From the NCBI GenBank assembly GCA_046347945.1, contig JAXMFB010000005.1, positions 1 to 64,000 of the forward strand: a stretch of DNA of 64,000 bases, read 5' to 3'. The DNA comes from Zeimonas sp046347945 (GTDB taxonomy: Bacteria; Pseudomonadota; Gammaproteobacteria; Burkholderiales; Burkholderiaceae_E). Positions 34,852 to 41,395 of the stretch are shown here, in pieces. Under the pieces are notes generated by a model. That model was not told the origin of the DNA. It worked only from the letters and a program-made list of their open reading frames with translations, and searched no databases. Position 1 is the first letter of the stretch. Every line of letters begins with the position of its first letter. The position numbers were made by a program, and so were the translations under genes.

Positions 34852-35286
34852 CTACCTCCTGAACGCCAGGACCAGCACGCCGCCGGCCACCATCGCAATG
34901 CCGAGCCATTCGCGACCGGACGGCCGCTCGCCGAGAAACGCGAACGCGAACACGGCAACCAGCACGACACTGAACTTGTCCACCGGCGCGACCTTCGATG
35001 CGTCGCCAATCTGCAGCGCGCGGAAGTAGCACACCCACGACGCGCCGGTGGCCAGGCCGGACAGGCCGAGAAAGAGCCATGTCCTGGCGGGAAGCTCGAA
35101 CGGGTTGCTCCACTTTCCCGCGAACCAGATGAACGCCGACAGAACGAACAGGATGACGATCGTGCGAACGAGCGTGGCGAGATCGGAGTCGACGCCCTGG
35201 ATGCCGATCTTGGCGAAGATCGCGGTCAGCGCGGCGAAGATCGCCGAGAGGACTGCCCAGAAGAACCAGCTGGACGAGGTGGCCAT
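34852..35286 (-). CDS. EamA-domain small drug/metabolite transporter
   Basis: 144 residues containing a single EamA domain of about five TM helices (FFWAVLSAIFAALTAIFAKIG, LATLVRTIVILFVLSAFIWF, WLFLGLSGLATGASWVCYF, VVLVAVFAFAFLGE, GIAMVAGGVLVLAF). Half-size DMT proteins like this probably dimerise to form a transporter. It lies between tspO (20 bases upstream) and the nitroreductase. Confidence 0.9.
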   Translation of the reverse strand: MATSSSWFFWAVLSAIFAALTAIFAKIGIQGVDSDLATLVRTIVILFVLSAFIWFAGKWSNPFELPARTWLFLGLSGLATGASWVCYFRALQIGDASKVAPVDKFSVVLVAVFAFAFLGERPSGREWLGIAMVAGGVLVLAFRR

Positions 35287-35306
35287 GTTGGATCGCTCGG
35301 CACGCT

Positions 35307-35795
35307 CTACAGAAGACCCGGATTGCGCTGCCATACCCACCAGGTGAGCAGCGAGGCAAACGACACCCAAAGGAGATAGGGTAGCAAGAGCCATGCAGCC
35401 ATGCGGGAGCGACTCCGGAAGGCCAGCACCGTTGCCGCGATGAGCGCCAGCAGGACCAGCACTTCGACCGCCGCCAGCGCGCCCAGGTGCCACGCGAAGA
35501 ACAGCCACGACCAGAGTGCGTTGGCCGCCAGCTGTGCAGTGAACAACCAGAGCGCACCCCGCGCGGGACCGGGCGAGCGCCACACGAGCCAGGCGGCAAC
35601 GCCCATCAGCGTGTAGAGGACCGACCACACGGGACCGAACACCCGGGCAGGCGGCGCCCAGGACGGCTTCGTCAGCTGCGCATAGAACGTCACCGCGTCG
35701 GCCGATGCCACGGCACCCACTGCGGCGGCAGCGAACGCAACCAGCAGCCAGCCGGCCAGGCCGAGCGCTCGAGATGCACGGGGACGTGGTGTCAT
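35307..35795 (-). CDS. tspO: TspO/MBR (tryptophan-rich sensory) protein
   Basis: 162 residues, five TM helices, tryptophan-rich. Family landmarks are FYAQLTKPSWAPPARVFGPVWSVLYTLMGVAAWLVW and the end SLLTWWVWQRNPG. TspO proteins bind porphyrins and cholesterol-like ligands in the outer or inner membrane and often respond to stress. First gene of the eamA/nitroreductase run. Confidence 0.93.
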   Translation of the reverse strand: MTPRPRASRALGLAGWLLVAFAAAAVGAVASADAVTFYAQLTKPSWAPPARVFGPVWSVLYTLMGVAAWLVWRSPGPARGALWLFTAQLAANALWSWLFFAWHLGALAAVEVLVLLALIAATVLAFRSRSRMAAWLLLPYLLWVSFASLLTWWVWQRNPGLL

Positions 35796-35866
35796 TCGGT
35801 GCGAAAAGATCCGGCGTTCGAGCTCGGGGCGCGGACTGTCAGGGCGGTCGCGCCTGAAGCGAACGG

Positions 35867-36160
35867 CTATGCGCGTGACAGAATCGGCTGCATGAGGTGG
35901 GCAACCGCACCAGTCGGGTCTGAAACCGCGCATACCGCGAAGTACGAATGCCAGTACGAACCACTCCCCGGCAACTCTGCCGTCGGATTCATCATCCCGG
36001 CGACATCCTTTCCCTCGAGCTGGAAGAGCGTATAGGTTCCGAACGAACCTGCATCCACCGCACGCCGCTCCCACCCGAAGAGTCCGCAGAAGAAGTCTCC
36101 GCTGGATCTCTGATCGGACGTGACCAACTCGTGTCATACGAATGGATTCTGTGCAGCCAC
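35867..36160 (-). pseudogene. VOC (glyoxalase/bleomycin-resistance-like) pseudogene: nonsense codon plus internal loss
   Basis: From GTG 36160 the frame reads AAQNPFV, then TGA at 36134-36136 where the family has Trp, then HELVTSDQRSSGDFFCGLFGWE. Later YWHSYFAV joins directly to CAVSDPTGAVAHLMQP, so about 30 residues that usually connect these two VOC segments are missing. The joint has GCGGT on both sides, which could have mediated the deletion. With both faults a functional product is unlikely. Confidence 0.75.
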
Positions 36161-36259
36161 GAGCACCTCCACACATTCTCGGCGCATGAGGACCTGTTCG
36201 GGCTGCGCTCGCAGAGCGTCGGCTCTCGAAGGAGAAGTCGCGCGACTCCACCGTCCCCT

Positions 36260-36502
36260 TTACGGCAGTGGCCCGATCCTCGAAAGCCAGGACGGCTTAC
36301 CGACACAGGAAGCGTAGAGCGCATTGCCGCCCAGCACGACCAGAACGATGCCGCCGACGGAGCGCCAATCGACAGGCGTCCCGGCCAACAACGCGTACGC
36401 GCCGATGCCCAGCAGAAAAAAACCGAACACTGTTCCGAAGATGCGCTCACCCTTCTTCATCGGATTCACCCGCAGTCTGCGAAGCCCCCTGTAGTTCGAC
36501 AT
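36260..36502 (-). CDS. Small two-TM cassette-type membrane protein
   Basis: Up to 80 residues. If translation starts at the internal ATG 36460 the product has 66 residues (MKKGERIFGTVFGFFLLGIGAYALL and VGGIVLVVLGGNALYAS as two TM helices), which looks more natural; ATG 36502 lies inside the attC site. Small membrane proteins of this kind are frequent in integron cassettes. Last gene of the array; no attC was recognised after it. Function unknown. Confidence 0.65.
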   Translation of the reverse strand: MSNYRGLRRLRVNPMKKGERIFGTVFGFFLLGIGAYALLAGTPVDWRSVGGIVLVVLGGNALYASCVGKPSWLSRIGPLP

Positions 36503-36558
36503 TAGCGGCAGGAAACACGCGTAGCCGCTTGACTGTCCGCTCGATGCAGCGGTTAGCC
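36488..36558 (-). other. Integron attC site, one core degenerate
   Basis: On the minus strand it begins with GGCTAAC and CATCGAGCGGACAG and ends CTGCCGCTAATGTCGAAC. The arms CTGCCGCT and AGCGGACAG pair, and the layout and sequence closely match the attC at 38,658-38,715. The far core is changed (GTCGAACTAC rather than GTTRRRY). The HicB stop codon TAA is part of the first core. Confidence 0.7.
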
Positions 36559-36891
36559 CTCAGCCCGCACCGCCTGCTCGAGTGCTTCGGTAGCCCACTG
36601 ATTCAGGCTCTTGCCCATTGCCTGGGCCTTTATCAGTGCGCGACTGTGCACGTCGGGCGGCACGCGAAGGAGCAACTTGCCCGAGGCCGGCTTCTCGGGC
36701 GAAACACCCTGCTCTTCGCAGTCTGCAAGATAGTCCTTGATCGCGGCCGTGAACTCACGCCGCAGCCCGGCCACGGTCTTGCCGTGAAAGCTGATGGTGC
36801 TGCGAAGCCCGAGCACCCGGCCGACAAAGATGTCATCGCGCTCGTCGTATTCGACACGAGCGGTGTAGCCTCGAAAAGTCATCGTATTCAT
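36553..36891 (-). CDS. hicB: HicB-family antitoxin (first copy)
   Basis: 112 residues: a partially degraded RNase H-like fold (FRGYTARVEYDERDDIFVGRVLGL) and a C-terminal ribbon-helix-helix (LLRVPPDVHSRALIKAQAMGKSLNQWATEALEQAV), the usual HicB layout. It overlaps hicA by four bases (ATGA) and its stop codon TAA lies inside the attC core, a hallmark of cassette genes. Confidence 0.9.
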   Translation of the reverse strand: MNTMTFRGYTARVEYDERDDIFVGRVLGLRSTISFHGKTVAGLRREFTAAIKDYLADCEEQGVSPEKPASGKLLLRVPPDVHSRALIKAQAMGKSLNQWATEALEQAVRAEG

Positions 36892-37142
36892 GGTCTGACT
36901 CCTGCGCGTTCGAGAAGCTCGCGCGCTTCTTCAATCTGGTACCGCTTGGCCTCCTTGCCCGGGTGGGGACGATGGCAGCGCCATTCGTGACCATCGAGCA
37001 CCAGCTTGACCCTGGACCCTTCGCGTTCGTGGACACTGCCGCCGAGCGCCTTGATCAGAGACTCGATGTCCGAAAAGAGGATCGACGGAGAGGTTGGGCG
37101 CACGAAGATGGCGGCCAGCGTCTTCTTCTGCCTGGAGTTCAC
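36888..37142 (-). CDS. hicA: HicA-family mRNA interferase toxin (first copy)
   Basis: 84 residues: double-stranded-RNA-binding-like fold with SDIESLIKALGGSVHEREGSRVKLVLDG, then EWRCHRPHPGKEAKRYQIEEARELLERAG. HicA degrades mRNA in translation-arrested cells unless bound by HicB. The start is GTG 37142. A perfect 9-bp palindrome lies just upstream. Confidence 0.9.
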   Translation of the reverse strand: MNSRQKKTLAAIFVRPTSPSILFSDIESLIKALGGSVHEREGSRVKLVLDGHEWRCHRPHPGKEAKRYQIEEARELLERAGVRP

Positions 37143-37148
37143 AAGATG

Positions 37149-37171
37149 ATGATAGCAAAATGTGCTATCAT
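37149..37171 (-). promoter_or_regulatory. Palindromic operator candidate upstream of hicAB
   Basis: ATGATAGCA, five bases, TGCTATCAT: perfect 9-bp inverted repeat seven bases before the HicA GTG start. HicB antitoxins with a DNA-binding domain repress their own promoter through such palindromes. It is AT-rich and probably overlaps the promoter. Confidence 0.6.
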
Positions 37172-37261
37172 ATTCAACCCGCTGATGCCAGCGATCGCGC
37201 TTCGCTGATGCCTGAGCTCCGGTTCAGCGGCGGACCCTCCGCTGCAACCGGCGCGTCAGCC
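37172..37261 (-). other. Degenerate integron attC site
   Basis: On the minus strand the near core is GGCTGAC (one change from GGCTAAC) and the far core is GTTGAAT, a perfect GTTRRRY. Between them the halves can fold (CAGCG with CGCTG, CCG with CGG, and an inner CCGGTT/AACCGG hairpin). The DHFR-family stop lies five bases before it and the hicA leader begins right after, as expected at a cassette junction. Confidence 0.5.
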
Positions 37262-37266
37262 CGCCT

Positions 37267-37896
37267 TCATTGGCGCACATAGCGCAAGTGCGTGGCGGCC
37301 GGACCATCGAGAACCCTGTCGATGCGAAACTGCGGCGCGAGCTCGCGCAGGTTCTCGAAGAGACGCCGCCCGCCGCCGAACAAGATGGGGGCCAGGGCGA
37401 TTTCCAGCTCGTCGACGGCACCCAGATTCAGGTACCGCTGGATCACGTCGGCGCCACCCGCGATGCGAATGTCGCGACTGCCTGCCGATTCCCGAGCCAG
37501 CTCCAGGGCACGCTCCGGCCCGTCGTTGACGAAGTGGAAGGTCGTCCCGCCGGGGCGCACCCAGGGTTCGCGTTTCTCGTGGGTCAGAACGTAGACCGGT
37601 GTGTGAAACGGAGCCTCCTCTGGCCACGCGACCTCGCCCTGGTCGAACATTCGCTTGCCCATGACGTTGGCACCGATGCGCTCCGTGGTGCTGCGAACCA
37701 GGTCATTGACCGGACCGGTCTCTCCCCCTGGTCCGAGCTTGAGGTTCTCGCGGAAGGACTGCTGATTGACGAGCCAAGCCATCAGTGCACCCCACTTGGC
37801 GCCCCAGTTCCTGTACTCGGGCTTGCCCATGGTCATGCCTTCCGGGGCCATGTAGCCATCGAGGCTGAGTCCGATGTTGACGAACACTTTGCTCAT
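37267..37896 (-). CDS. Dihydrofolate reductase/RibD C-terminal family protein
   Basis: 209 residues, complete: MSKVFVNIGLSLDGYMAPEG, GANVMGKRMFDQGEVAWPEEAPF, PVYVLTHEKREPWVRPGGTTFHFVNDG, then IRIAGGADVIQRYLNLGAVDELEIALAPILFGGGRRLF. NAD(P)H-dependent reductases of unknown substrate; homologues are common on integrons and other mobile DNA. ATG 37896 overlaps the stop of the truncated VOC gene by four bases. It ends five bases before an attC-like site. Confidence 0.9.
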   Translation of the reverse strand: MSKVFVNIGLSLDGYMAPEGMTMGKPEYRNWGAKWGALMAWLVNQQSFRENLKLGPGGETGPVNDLVRSTTERIGANVMGKRMFDQGEVAWPEEAPFHTPVYVLTHEKREPWVRPGGTTFHFVNDGPERALELARESAGSRDIRIAGGADVIQRYLNLGAVDELEIALAPILFGGGRRLFENLRELAPQFRIDRVLDGPAATHLRYVRQ

Positions 37897-38255
37897 GATT
37901 CGCCTCCCACGTGTTCGGATGTCGGCCTGACCGTTGGAGCCCGGGCCATCACGGCATCGACCTCTTCTTTCGAGCCGACGTCATGCCCCAACGAGAGATC
38001 GGTCTGGCTCGGGCCCGAGACCGAGAGGCCCGAGTCGTGAGCCAGGCTCCTCCTGGGCCACAGTGCAAGCCTGAGGCCCGGCTGCATGTCGAAGAATGCG
38101 ACACCGCCGAATTCGAACTCACGTCCGACGATGCCTTCCGTGGGAAACCCCAGGCCTTCGGAGTAGAACCTCACCGCACGCCTGACGAAGCGTAGCGTCA
38201 ACCGGGTCAGGGTGGCATACCGCGGAAGCTCCGGTTGACGGAGTGGGCATTCCAC
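37893..38255 (-). pseudogene. VOC/glyoxalase-like gene with damaged ends
   Basis: The middle is a clear VOC protein (RRAVRFYSEGLGFPTEGIVGREFEFGGVAFFDMQPGLRLALWPR). The beginning lacks the usual first strand and continues from the 3' end of the upstream NTF2-like gene, which it overlaps by 137 bases. The end (VMARAPTVRPTSEHVGGES) stops where the family has another 25 residues. The ATG at 38255 is nominal. Its stop overlaps the DHFR-family start. Probably a remnant fused between two genes. Confidence 0.6.
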
Positions 38256-38673
38256 TGACTGCGATCATTGTCCATTCATTAGTCACTCTGAGATAGACCT
38301 CGGTCCACTTGCCAGCGACGGTGAGCGGCACAGCGTCCGGCGATGCAACCGTCGCCCGGTATGAATAGTGGACCACGCCTACCCTTTGGTCGTAGACGCG
38401 CACGCTATGTGGAAGGAGACTGTAGTCTCTCAGGACTGGAGGGTTATCGGTGACTGAGGCGAGCGCGGCATCCTTGTCGTGCGGCAACTCGGCGGAGATG
38501 TCCCAACCCACGTACTGTGGATGTATGAGCGCGACGATGTGAGCCCGATCCCGTGTGCGTGAGAGTTCCCAGAGCCGAACAACCTGGTTCCAGAGTTCAC
38601 GCTCCACCGCGGAGAGGGAATCAACGGACCTAGTCGGTGGCACGGGATGTTCCTGCGTTCCAACGTTCGACAT
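38119..38673 (-). CDS. SnoaL/NTF2-like protein with run-on C-terminus
   Basis: 184 residues. The conserved part ends near WTMIAVSGMP (about residue 140) and has the NTF2-like pattern ERELWNQVVRLWELSRTRDRAHIVALIHPQYVGWD ... VGVVHYSY ... KWTEVYLR. The following 45 residues overlap the VOC remnant in another frame and look like lost-stop read-through. ATG 38673 lies inside the attC arm, so translation depends on the recombination site. Function unknown. Confidence 0.65.
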   Translation of the reverse strand: MSNVGTQEHPVPPTRSVDSLSAVERELWNQVVRLWELSRTRDRAHIVALIHPQYVGWDISAELPHDKDAALASVTDNPPVLRDYSLLPHSVRVYDQRVGVVHYSYRATVASPDAVPLTVAGKWTEVYLRVTNEWTMIAVSGMPTPSTGASAVCHPDPVDATLRQACGEVLLRRPGVSHGRHRRT

Positions 38674-38715
38674 GAGCGGCAGCCGAAGGCTGTCCGCTCG
38701 ATGGAGGGGTTAGCC
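38658..38715 (-). other. Integron attC site (58 bp)
   Basis: Minus-strand cores GGCTAAC and GTTGGAA. The internal arms GAGCGGCAGCC (38674-38684) and GGCTG-T-CCGCTC (38688-38699) form a perfect stem with one extrahelical T and a GAA loop, as in folded attC. The BrnA stop TAA is inside the first core and the next gene's ATG is inside the arm. Confidence 0.8.
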
Positions 38716-38946
38716 GCCTGCGCCACCAGCGGCGGACTTCTTCCAGCTTAGGCTCAGTTTTCGCTGCGAAGCCGCACAGTCACGTAGGTATAGGTTGATC
38801 AGACTTTGATAAGGGATGCCAACCTCCTCCGAGATGCCCTTGAAGTACGCAATAGCGTCTTCATCCAGCCGAATCGTGATTTGCTTCTTCAGTTGGGAGG
38901 CGTAGGGGTTCTTTCGAGACTTGGAGAAGTCGTATTCCTTGCGCAT
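38710..38946 (-). CDS. brnA: BrnA-type antitoxin
   Basis: 78 residues: RKEYDFSKSRKNPYASQLKKQITIRLDEDAIAYFKGISEEVGIPYQSLINLYLRD, the ribbon-helix-helix antitoxin BrnA. It follows brnT by 10 bases. BrnA neutralises BrnT and represses the promoter. The stop codon lies in the attC core. Confidence 0.9.
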   Translation of the reverse strand: MRKEYDFSKSRKNPYASQLKKQITIRLDEDAIAYFKGISEEVGIPYQSLINLYLRDCAASQRKLSLSWKKSAAGGAGG

Positions 38947-38956
38947 GCTGCACCTA

Positions 38957-39238
38957 TTACGGGTAAGACTTCGACTCGCGCGCTGTTGCCTTGCGTGCCG
39001 AGATGATGCGAATGACGTTGCCTTCGCTGCGGTAGCAATGGCATACCACGAGCAGGCGAAGCGTACTGCTCAGGCCCAGGAGGATGAAGCGCTCTTCGCC
39101 TTCCGAGTGATCCGGGTCGTCGATCAAGCGCGCACGTTCATCGAAGAATACCGTGCGCGCATCCTCGAACGAGACGCCATGCCGGTGTTGCTTAGCTGCC
39201 GCCTTGCGTTCGTCCCACTCGAACCGAAGTGTGCTCAT
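38957..39238 (-). CDS. brnT: BrnT-family toxin
   Basis: 93 residues: FEWDERKAAAKQHRHGVSFEDARTVFFDERARLIDDPDHSEGEERFILLGLSS, then RIISARKATARE, matching BrnT ribonuclease-type toxins, which have a RelE-like fold. Toxin-first order is normal for brnTA. An exact 9-bp palindrome lies 10 bases upstream of the ATG. Confidence 0.92.
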   Translation of the reverse strand: MSTLRFEWDERKAAAKQHRHGVSFEDARTVFFDERARLIDDPDHSEGEERFILLGLSSTLRLLVVCHCYRSEGNVIRIISARKATARESKSYP

Positions 39239-39248
39239 GTATGGCCAG

Positions 39249-39269
39249 TGTAACTACATCGTAGTTACA
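39249..39269 (-). promoter_or_regulatory. Palindromic operator candidate upstream of brnTA
   Basis: TGTAACTAC, ATC, GTAGTTACA: perfect 9-bp inverted repeat immediately before brnT in the gap between the attC site and the gene. BrnA-type ribbon-helix-helix repressors bind such sequences, so autoregulation is likely. The position makes it part of the cassette, which would therefore carry its own promoter. Confidence 0.6.
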
Positions 39270-39302
39270 TGACAACCTGCGGGTACATTCCGTGCCTCAG
39301 GA

Positions 39303-39372
39303 GGCTAACGTAGAAGTCACCGGCACTGCGCGGCTTTATCGCGCAGCGTCCGTGTGGACTGCCGGGTTGGGC
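39303..39372 (-). other. Integron attC site (70 bp)
   Basis: Minus-strand cores GCCCAAC and GTTAGCC fit RYYYAAC/GTTRRRY. The inner CTGCGCG/CGCGCAG arms around a seven-base loop and outer GTCC/GGAC-like arms pair. It separates the 167-residue hypothetical gene from brnTA. Confidence 0.85.
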
Positions 39373-39383
39373 AGCAAAGGGCT

Positions 39384-39887
39384 CTATGGTTTGAAGGCAT
39401 CGGCGTTTGCGACCTTCCCACGAAGCATTTTCCGCCACAACTCGGCACGGCGTTCCTCGGGGAGTTTTTTCCACGGAAGGAGAACGATCCCGGCTTGGCG
39501 ATAATTTCCCTTGGCGCGCATAGCAGCGTAGTTTTCGGCGCGAGTAACGATGTGAACTTGCTCGAACTCAACGAGTGTTTTGATAAACGCATCGGGGGCG
39601 TTTAGTTGTTCAGTTCGATGACGCGCAACAAGTGCGGTAAGCGTGGTTTGAATACGTTTGAAATGCTCAAGCATTAGCGGGCCATCGCCGTCTGCGACCG
39701 CGGTTTCGGAGACCTTTCCTGTGAAGCGACGCAGTCTACGTTTCACTGCTTCAGCCATGATGTGGGTATACCAAGCACGAGCCCGCCCAGGCGTGACATT
39801 GGGACGCACCGAAAGCCACATTAATTCCTCGTAAATCGACTTCAACTCTTCGTGAAGTTGCGGATCAAGGTCAAGCCGCGAGTTCAT
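39384..39887 (-). CDS. Cassette-encoded protein of unknown function (167 aa)
   Basis: Starts at ATG 39887, seven bases inside the attC boundary; a longer in-frame reading upstream is translated attC sequence and is rejected. The product is charged and largely helical (DPQLHEELKSIYEELMWLSVRPNV, MLEHFKRIQTTLTALVARHRTEQL, WKKLPEERRAELWRKMLRG) with no signal or membrane segment. No known domain is recognised. The gene is AT-richer than its surroundings. Confidence 0.7.
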   Translation of the reverse strand: MNSRLDLDPQLHEELKSIYEELMWLSVRPNVTPGRARAWYTHIMAEAVKRRLRRFTGKVSETAVADGDGPLMLEHFKRIQTTLTALVARHRTEQLNAPDAFIKTLVEFEQVHIVTRAENYAAMRAKGNYRQAGIVLLPWKKLPEERRAELWRKMLRGKVANADAFKP

Positions 39888-39893
39888 TTTGAT

Positions 39894-40020
39894 GCCCAAC
39901 GTTTGAGCTGAGGGGCCGGAACCGGGATGGCGCTTGGCCCGCGAGGCGGAGCATAGACCGCCAGCGCCTCGCGGGCCAAGTGCCATGCCGGTGGAGGCCC
40001 ACTCGAGCGAAGGGTTAGGC
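39894..40020 (-). other. Integron attC site (127 bp, long hairpin)
   Basis: Perfect cores on the minus strand, GCCTAAC and GTTGGGC. The interior is a long imperfect palindrome (ATGGC-CTTGGCCCGCGAGGC against GCCTCGCGGGCCAAG-GCCAT), with outer GGGCC/GGCCC arms. The TMEM175 stop TAA is inside the first core; the next gene starts seven bases past the far core. This is the best-preserved attC of the array. Confidence 0.9.
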
Positions 40021-40596
40021 GGCATGCGTGAGGGTGCGCTCTATGCGTCGATCGGGGACGAGCCAAAGCAGCGCAACGCCGACATAGATGAGCTGACCCG
40101 CCCAGGGGAGAAAGAACGTCAGCGTGATCGCAAGGAGATACAGCAAGGGCGAGAGCTTGCCCTTCCAGTCACTCCCCACTGCCTGGCGAAGTAGCGAATC
40201 ATCGCCTTGCGACGCAATGATTGCCTGCTGAAGTATCCAGTAGGCAACGGCTGCGCACAGAAGCACGACACCATACAGGGCCGAAGGGATGGGTGCGAAG
40301 TGGTTCTCGCCCATCCACCCAGTAACAAAGGGCAGGAGGGACAGCCAGAAGAGCAGGTGCAGATTGGCCCACAAAATGTTGCCCGTGACGCGTGTGCAAG
40401 CGTGGAGCATGTGGTGGTGGTTGTTCCAGTAGATGCCGACGTACACAAAGCTGAGTAGATAGCTGAGGAACACGGGAAGCAGGGCGGCCACCGCGCCGAG
40501 CGACGGATCGTGAGGGACCTTCAGTTCGAGGACCATGATGGTGATGACGATAGCGAGTACGCCATCACTAAAGGCTTCAAGTCTGGTCTTGCCCAA
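40015..40596 (-). CDS. TMEM175/DUF1211-family membrane channel
   Basis: 193 residues, about six TM helices. The family signature FSDGVLAI near the N-terminus and YWNNHHHMLHACTR are present; bacterial TMEM175 proteins form potassium-permeable channels. The start is taken as TTG 40596, eight bases after GGGAGG, because no ATG fits before FSDG. It shares a cassette with the small membrane protein upstream (29-base gap, no attC between). Its stop lies in the attC core. Confidence 0.85.
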   Translation of the reverse strand: MGKTRLEAFSDGVLAIVITIMVLELKVPHDPSLGAVAALLPVFLSYLLSFVYVGIYWNNHHHMLHACTRVTGNILWANLHLLFWLSLLPFVTGWMGENHFAPIPSALYGVVLLCAAVAYWILQQAIIASQGDDSLLRQAVGSDWKGKLSPLLYLLAITLTFFLPWAGQLIYVGVALLWLVPDRRIERTLTHAA

Positions 40597-40625
40597 GTTA
40601 AAACCTCCCGAAGCTGCGCCTTGAC

Positions 40626-40922
40626 CTACACAAACTTCCACCGAGCCAGAAGCGCAGCTCCGGCGGGGACGGCAAACAGTAGGAGCATGATTGGCAACTC
40701 CTCGCGGATAGAGTAGCCAGCAAGGGTGACGCCGACCCAGAGGTTGAACGCGGAAGCGACAAGCCAGGCTGCGATGAAGCCGTAGGTGGCCCAAGTCACT
40801 GCGCTCGGGAAGTGTTCGAGGAACAGCCGGGAGAACAGGAAAAGGCTAGCAAGTAGCAGTAGGCCAGAACTCAGTATCACCATCGTTCGCATGCGAGGAC
40901 TCCGTGGGTGGGTGGGCTTCAT
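40626..40922 (-). CDS. Small three-TM membrane protein of unknown function
   Basis: 98 residues: TM helices at about 14-34 (VILSSGLLLLASLFLFSRLF), 43-63 (VTWATYGFIAAWLVASAFNL) and 76-93 (ELPIMLLLFAVPAGAAL). ATG 40922 lies four bases from the attC core; upstream in-frame sequence is translated attC. It precedes the TMEM175-type gene in the same cassette, suggesting a joint membrane function (inference). Family not recognised. Confidence 0.7.
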   Translation of the reverse strand: MKPTHPRSPRMRTMVILSSGLLLLASLFLFSRLFLEHFPSAVTWATYGFIAAWLVASAFNLWVGVTLAGYSIREELPIMLLLFAVPAGAALLARWKFV

Positions 40923-40925
40923 GCC

Positions 40926-41022
40926 GCCCAACGTTAGGGGTGAGCGGCGTTTGACGCAGACGGCGGCTTGCGGCAGCAAGCCGGCGGCTGGGTCAAACGT
41001 CCGTTCGACCGACCTGTTAGAC
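40926..41022 (-). other. Integron attC site (97 bp)
   Basis: Minus-strand cores GTCTAAC and GTTGGGC are both perfect consensus. Arms GTTTGAC/GTCAAAC and GGCTTGC/GCAAGCC flank a four-base loop, and an unpaired T is present in one arm, as expected for folded attC. It separates hicAB (second copy) from the membrane-protein cassette. Confidence 0.9.
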
Positions 41023-41044
41023 AGCACCCGTGGATCATGGCCAG

Positions 41045-41392
41045 TCAGGTGCGGCCCAGGCCCTGCGCGAGGAACGTGAGAACCAGAGCGTTTAGCGATA
41101 CGCCCTCGGCCTTTGCACGGGTAGCCAACTGCGCGTGCACGGTCTTCGGCACGCGGGCGACGAACTTCCCGGACGCAATGCCGCCGCTGTTTGGAGAAGG
41201 AATTGGAAGCTTTTTCGCTTTCAAAGCGGCGATCGTTGCTTTGAGCGCGTCTCTCCCGTTCTCGATGGCCTCTTCGACCGACTCGCCGTCGGAGATGCAT
41301 TCAGCAAAATCCGGAAACGAGATCAGATACCCGCCACCCTCCGCCTCTGTCAGCGGTCGGACCTCGAACGGATAATCAGTCAGCTTGCTCAC
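41045..41392 (-). CDS. hicB: HicB-family antitoxin (second copy)
   Basis: 115 residues: YPFEVRPLTEAEGGGYLISFPDFAECISDGESVEEAIENGRDALKATI (HicB fold), then FVARVPKTVHAQLATRAKAEGVSLNALVLTFLAQGLG (ribbon-helix-helix). It is only distantly like the first HicB copy, so the pairs were acquired separately. It lies three bases after hicA and ends about 22 bases before the attC core. Confidence 0.92.
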   Translation of the reverse strand: MSKLTDYPFEVRPLTEAEGGGYLISFPDFAECISDGESVEEAIENGRDALKATIAALKAKKLPIPSPNSGGIASGKFVARVPKTVHAQLATRAKAEGVSLNALVLTFLAQGLGRT

Positions 41393-41395
41393 GTC

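Noticed and set aside
33400..36260. VapBC to TspO region as further integron cassettes
   Set aside because: No attC cores with matching arms were found there, and genes lie on both strands.
38205..38245. GTCAACCGG/CCGGTTGAC repeat as an attC site
   Set aside because: The cores do not fit RYYYAAC/GTTRRRY and it lies inside coding sequence; kept only as a possible deletion-associated repeat.
39934..40194. Short open frames starting in the attC hairpin (for example those reading PNPSLEWASTG)
   Set aside because: They are translations of the attC palindrome, not genes; the real cassette genes start at 39887 and stop at 40015.
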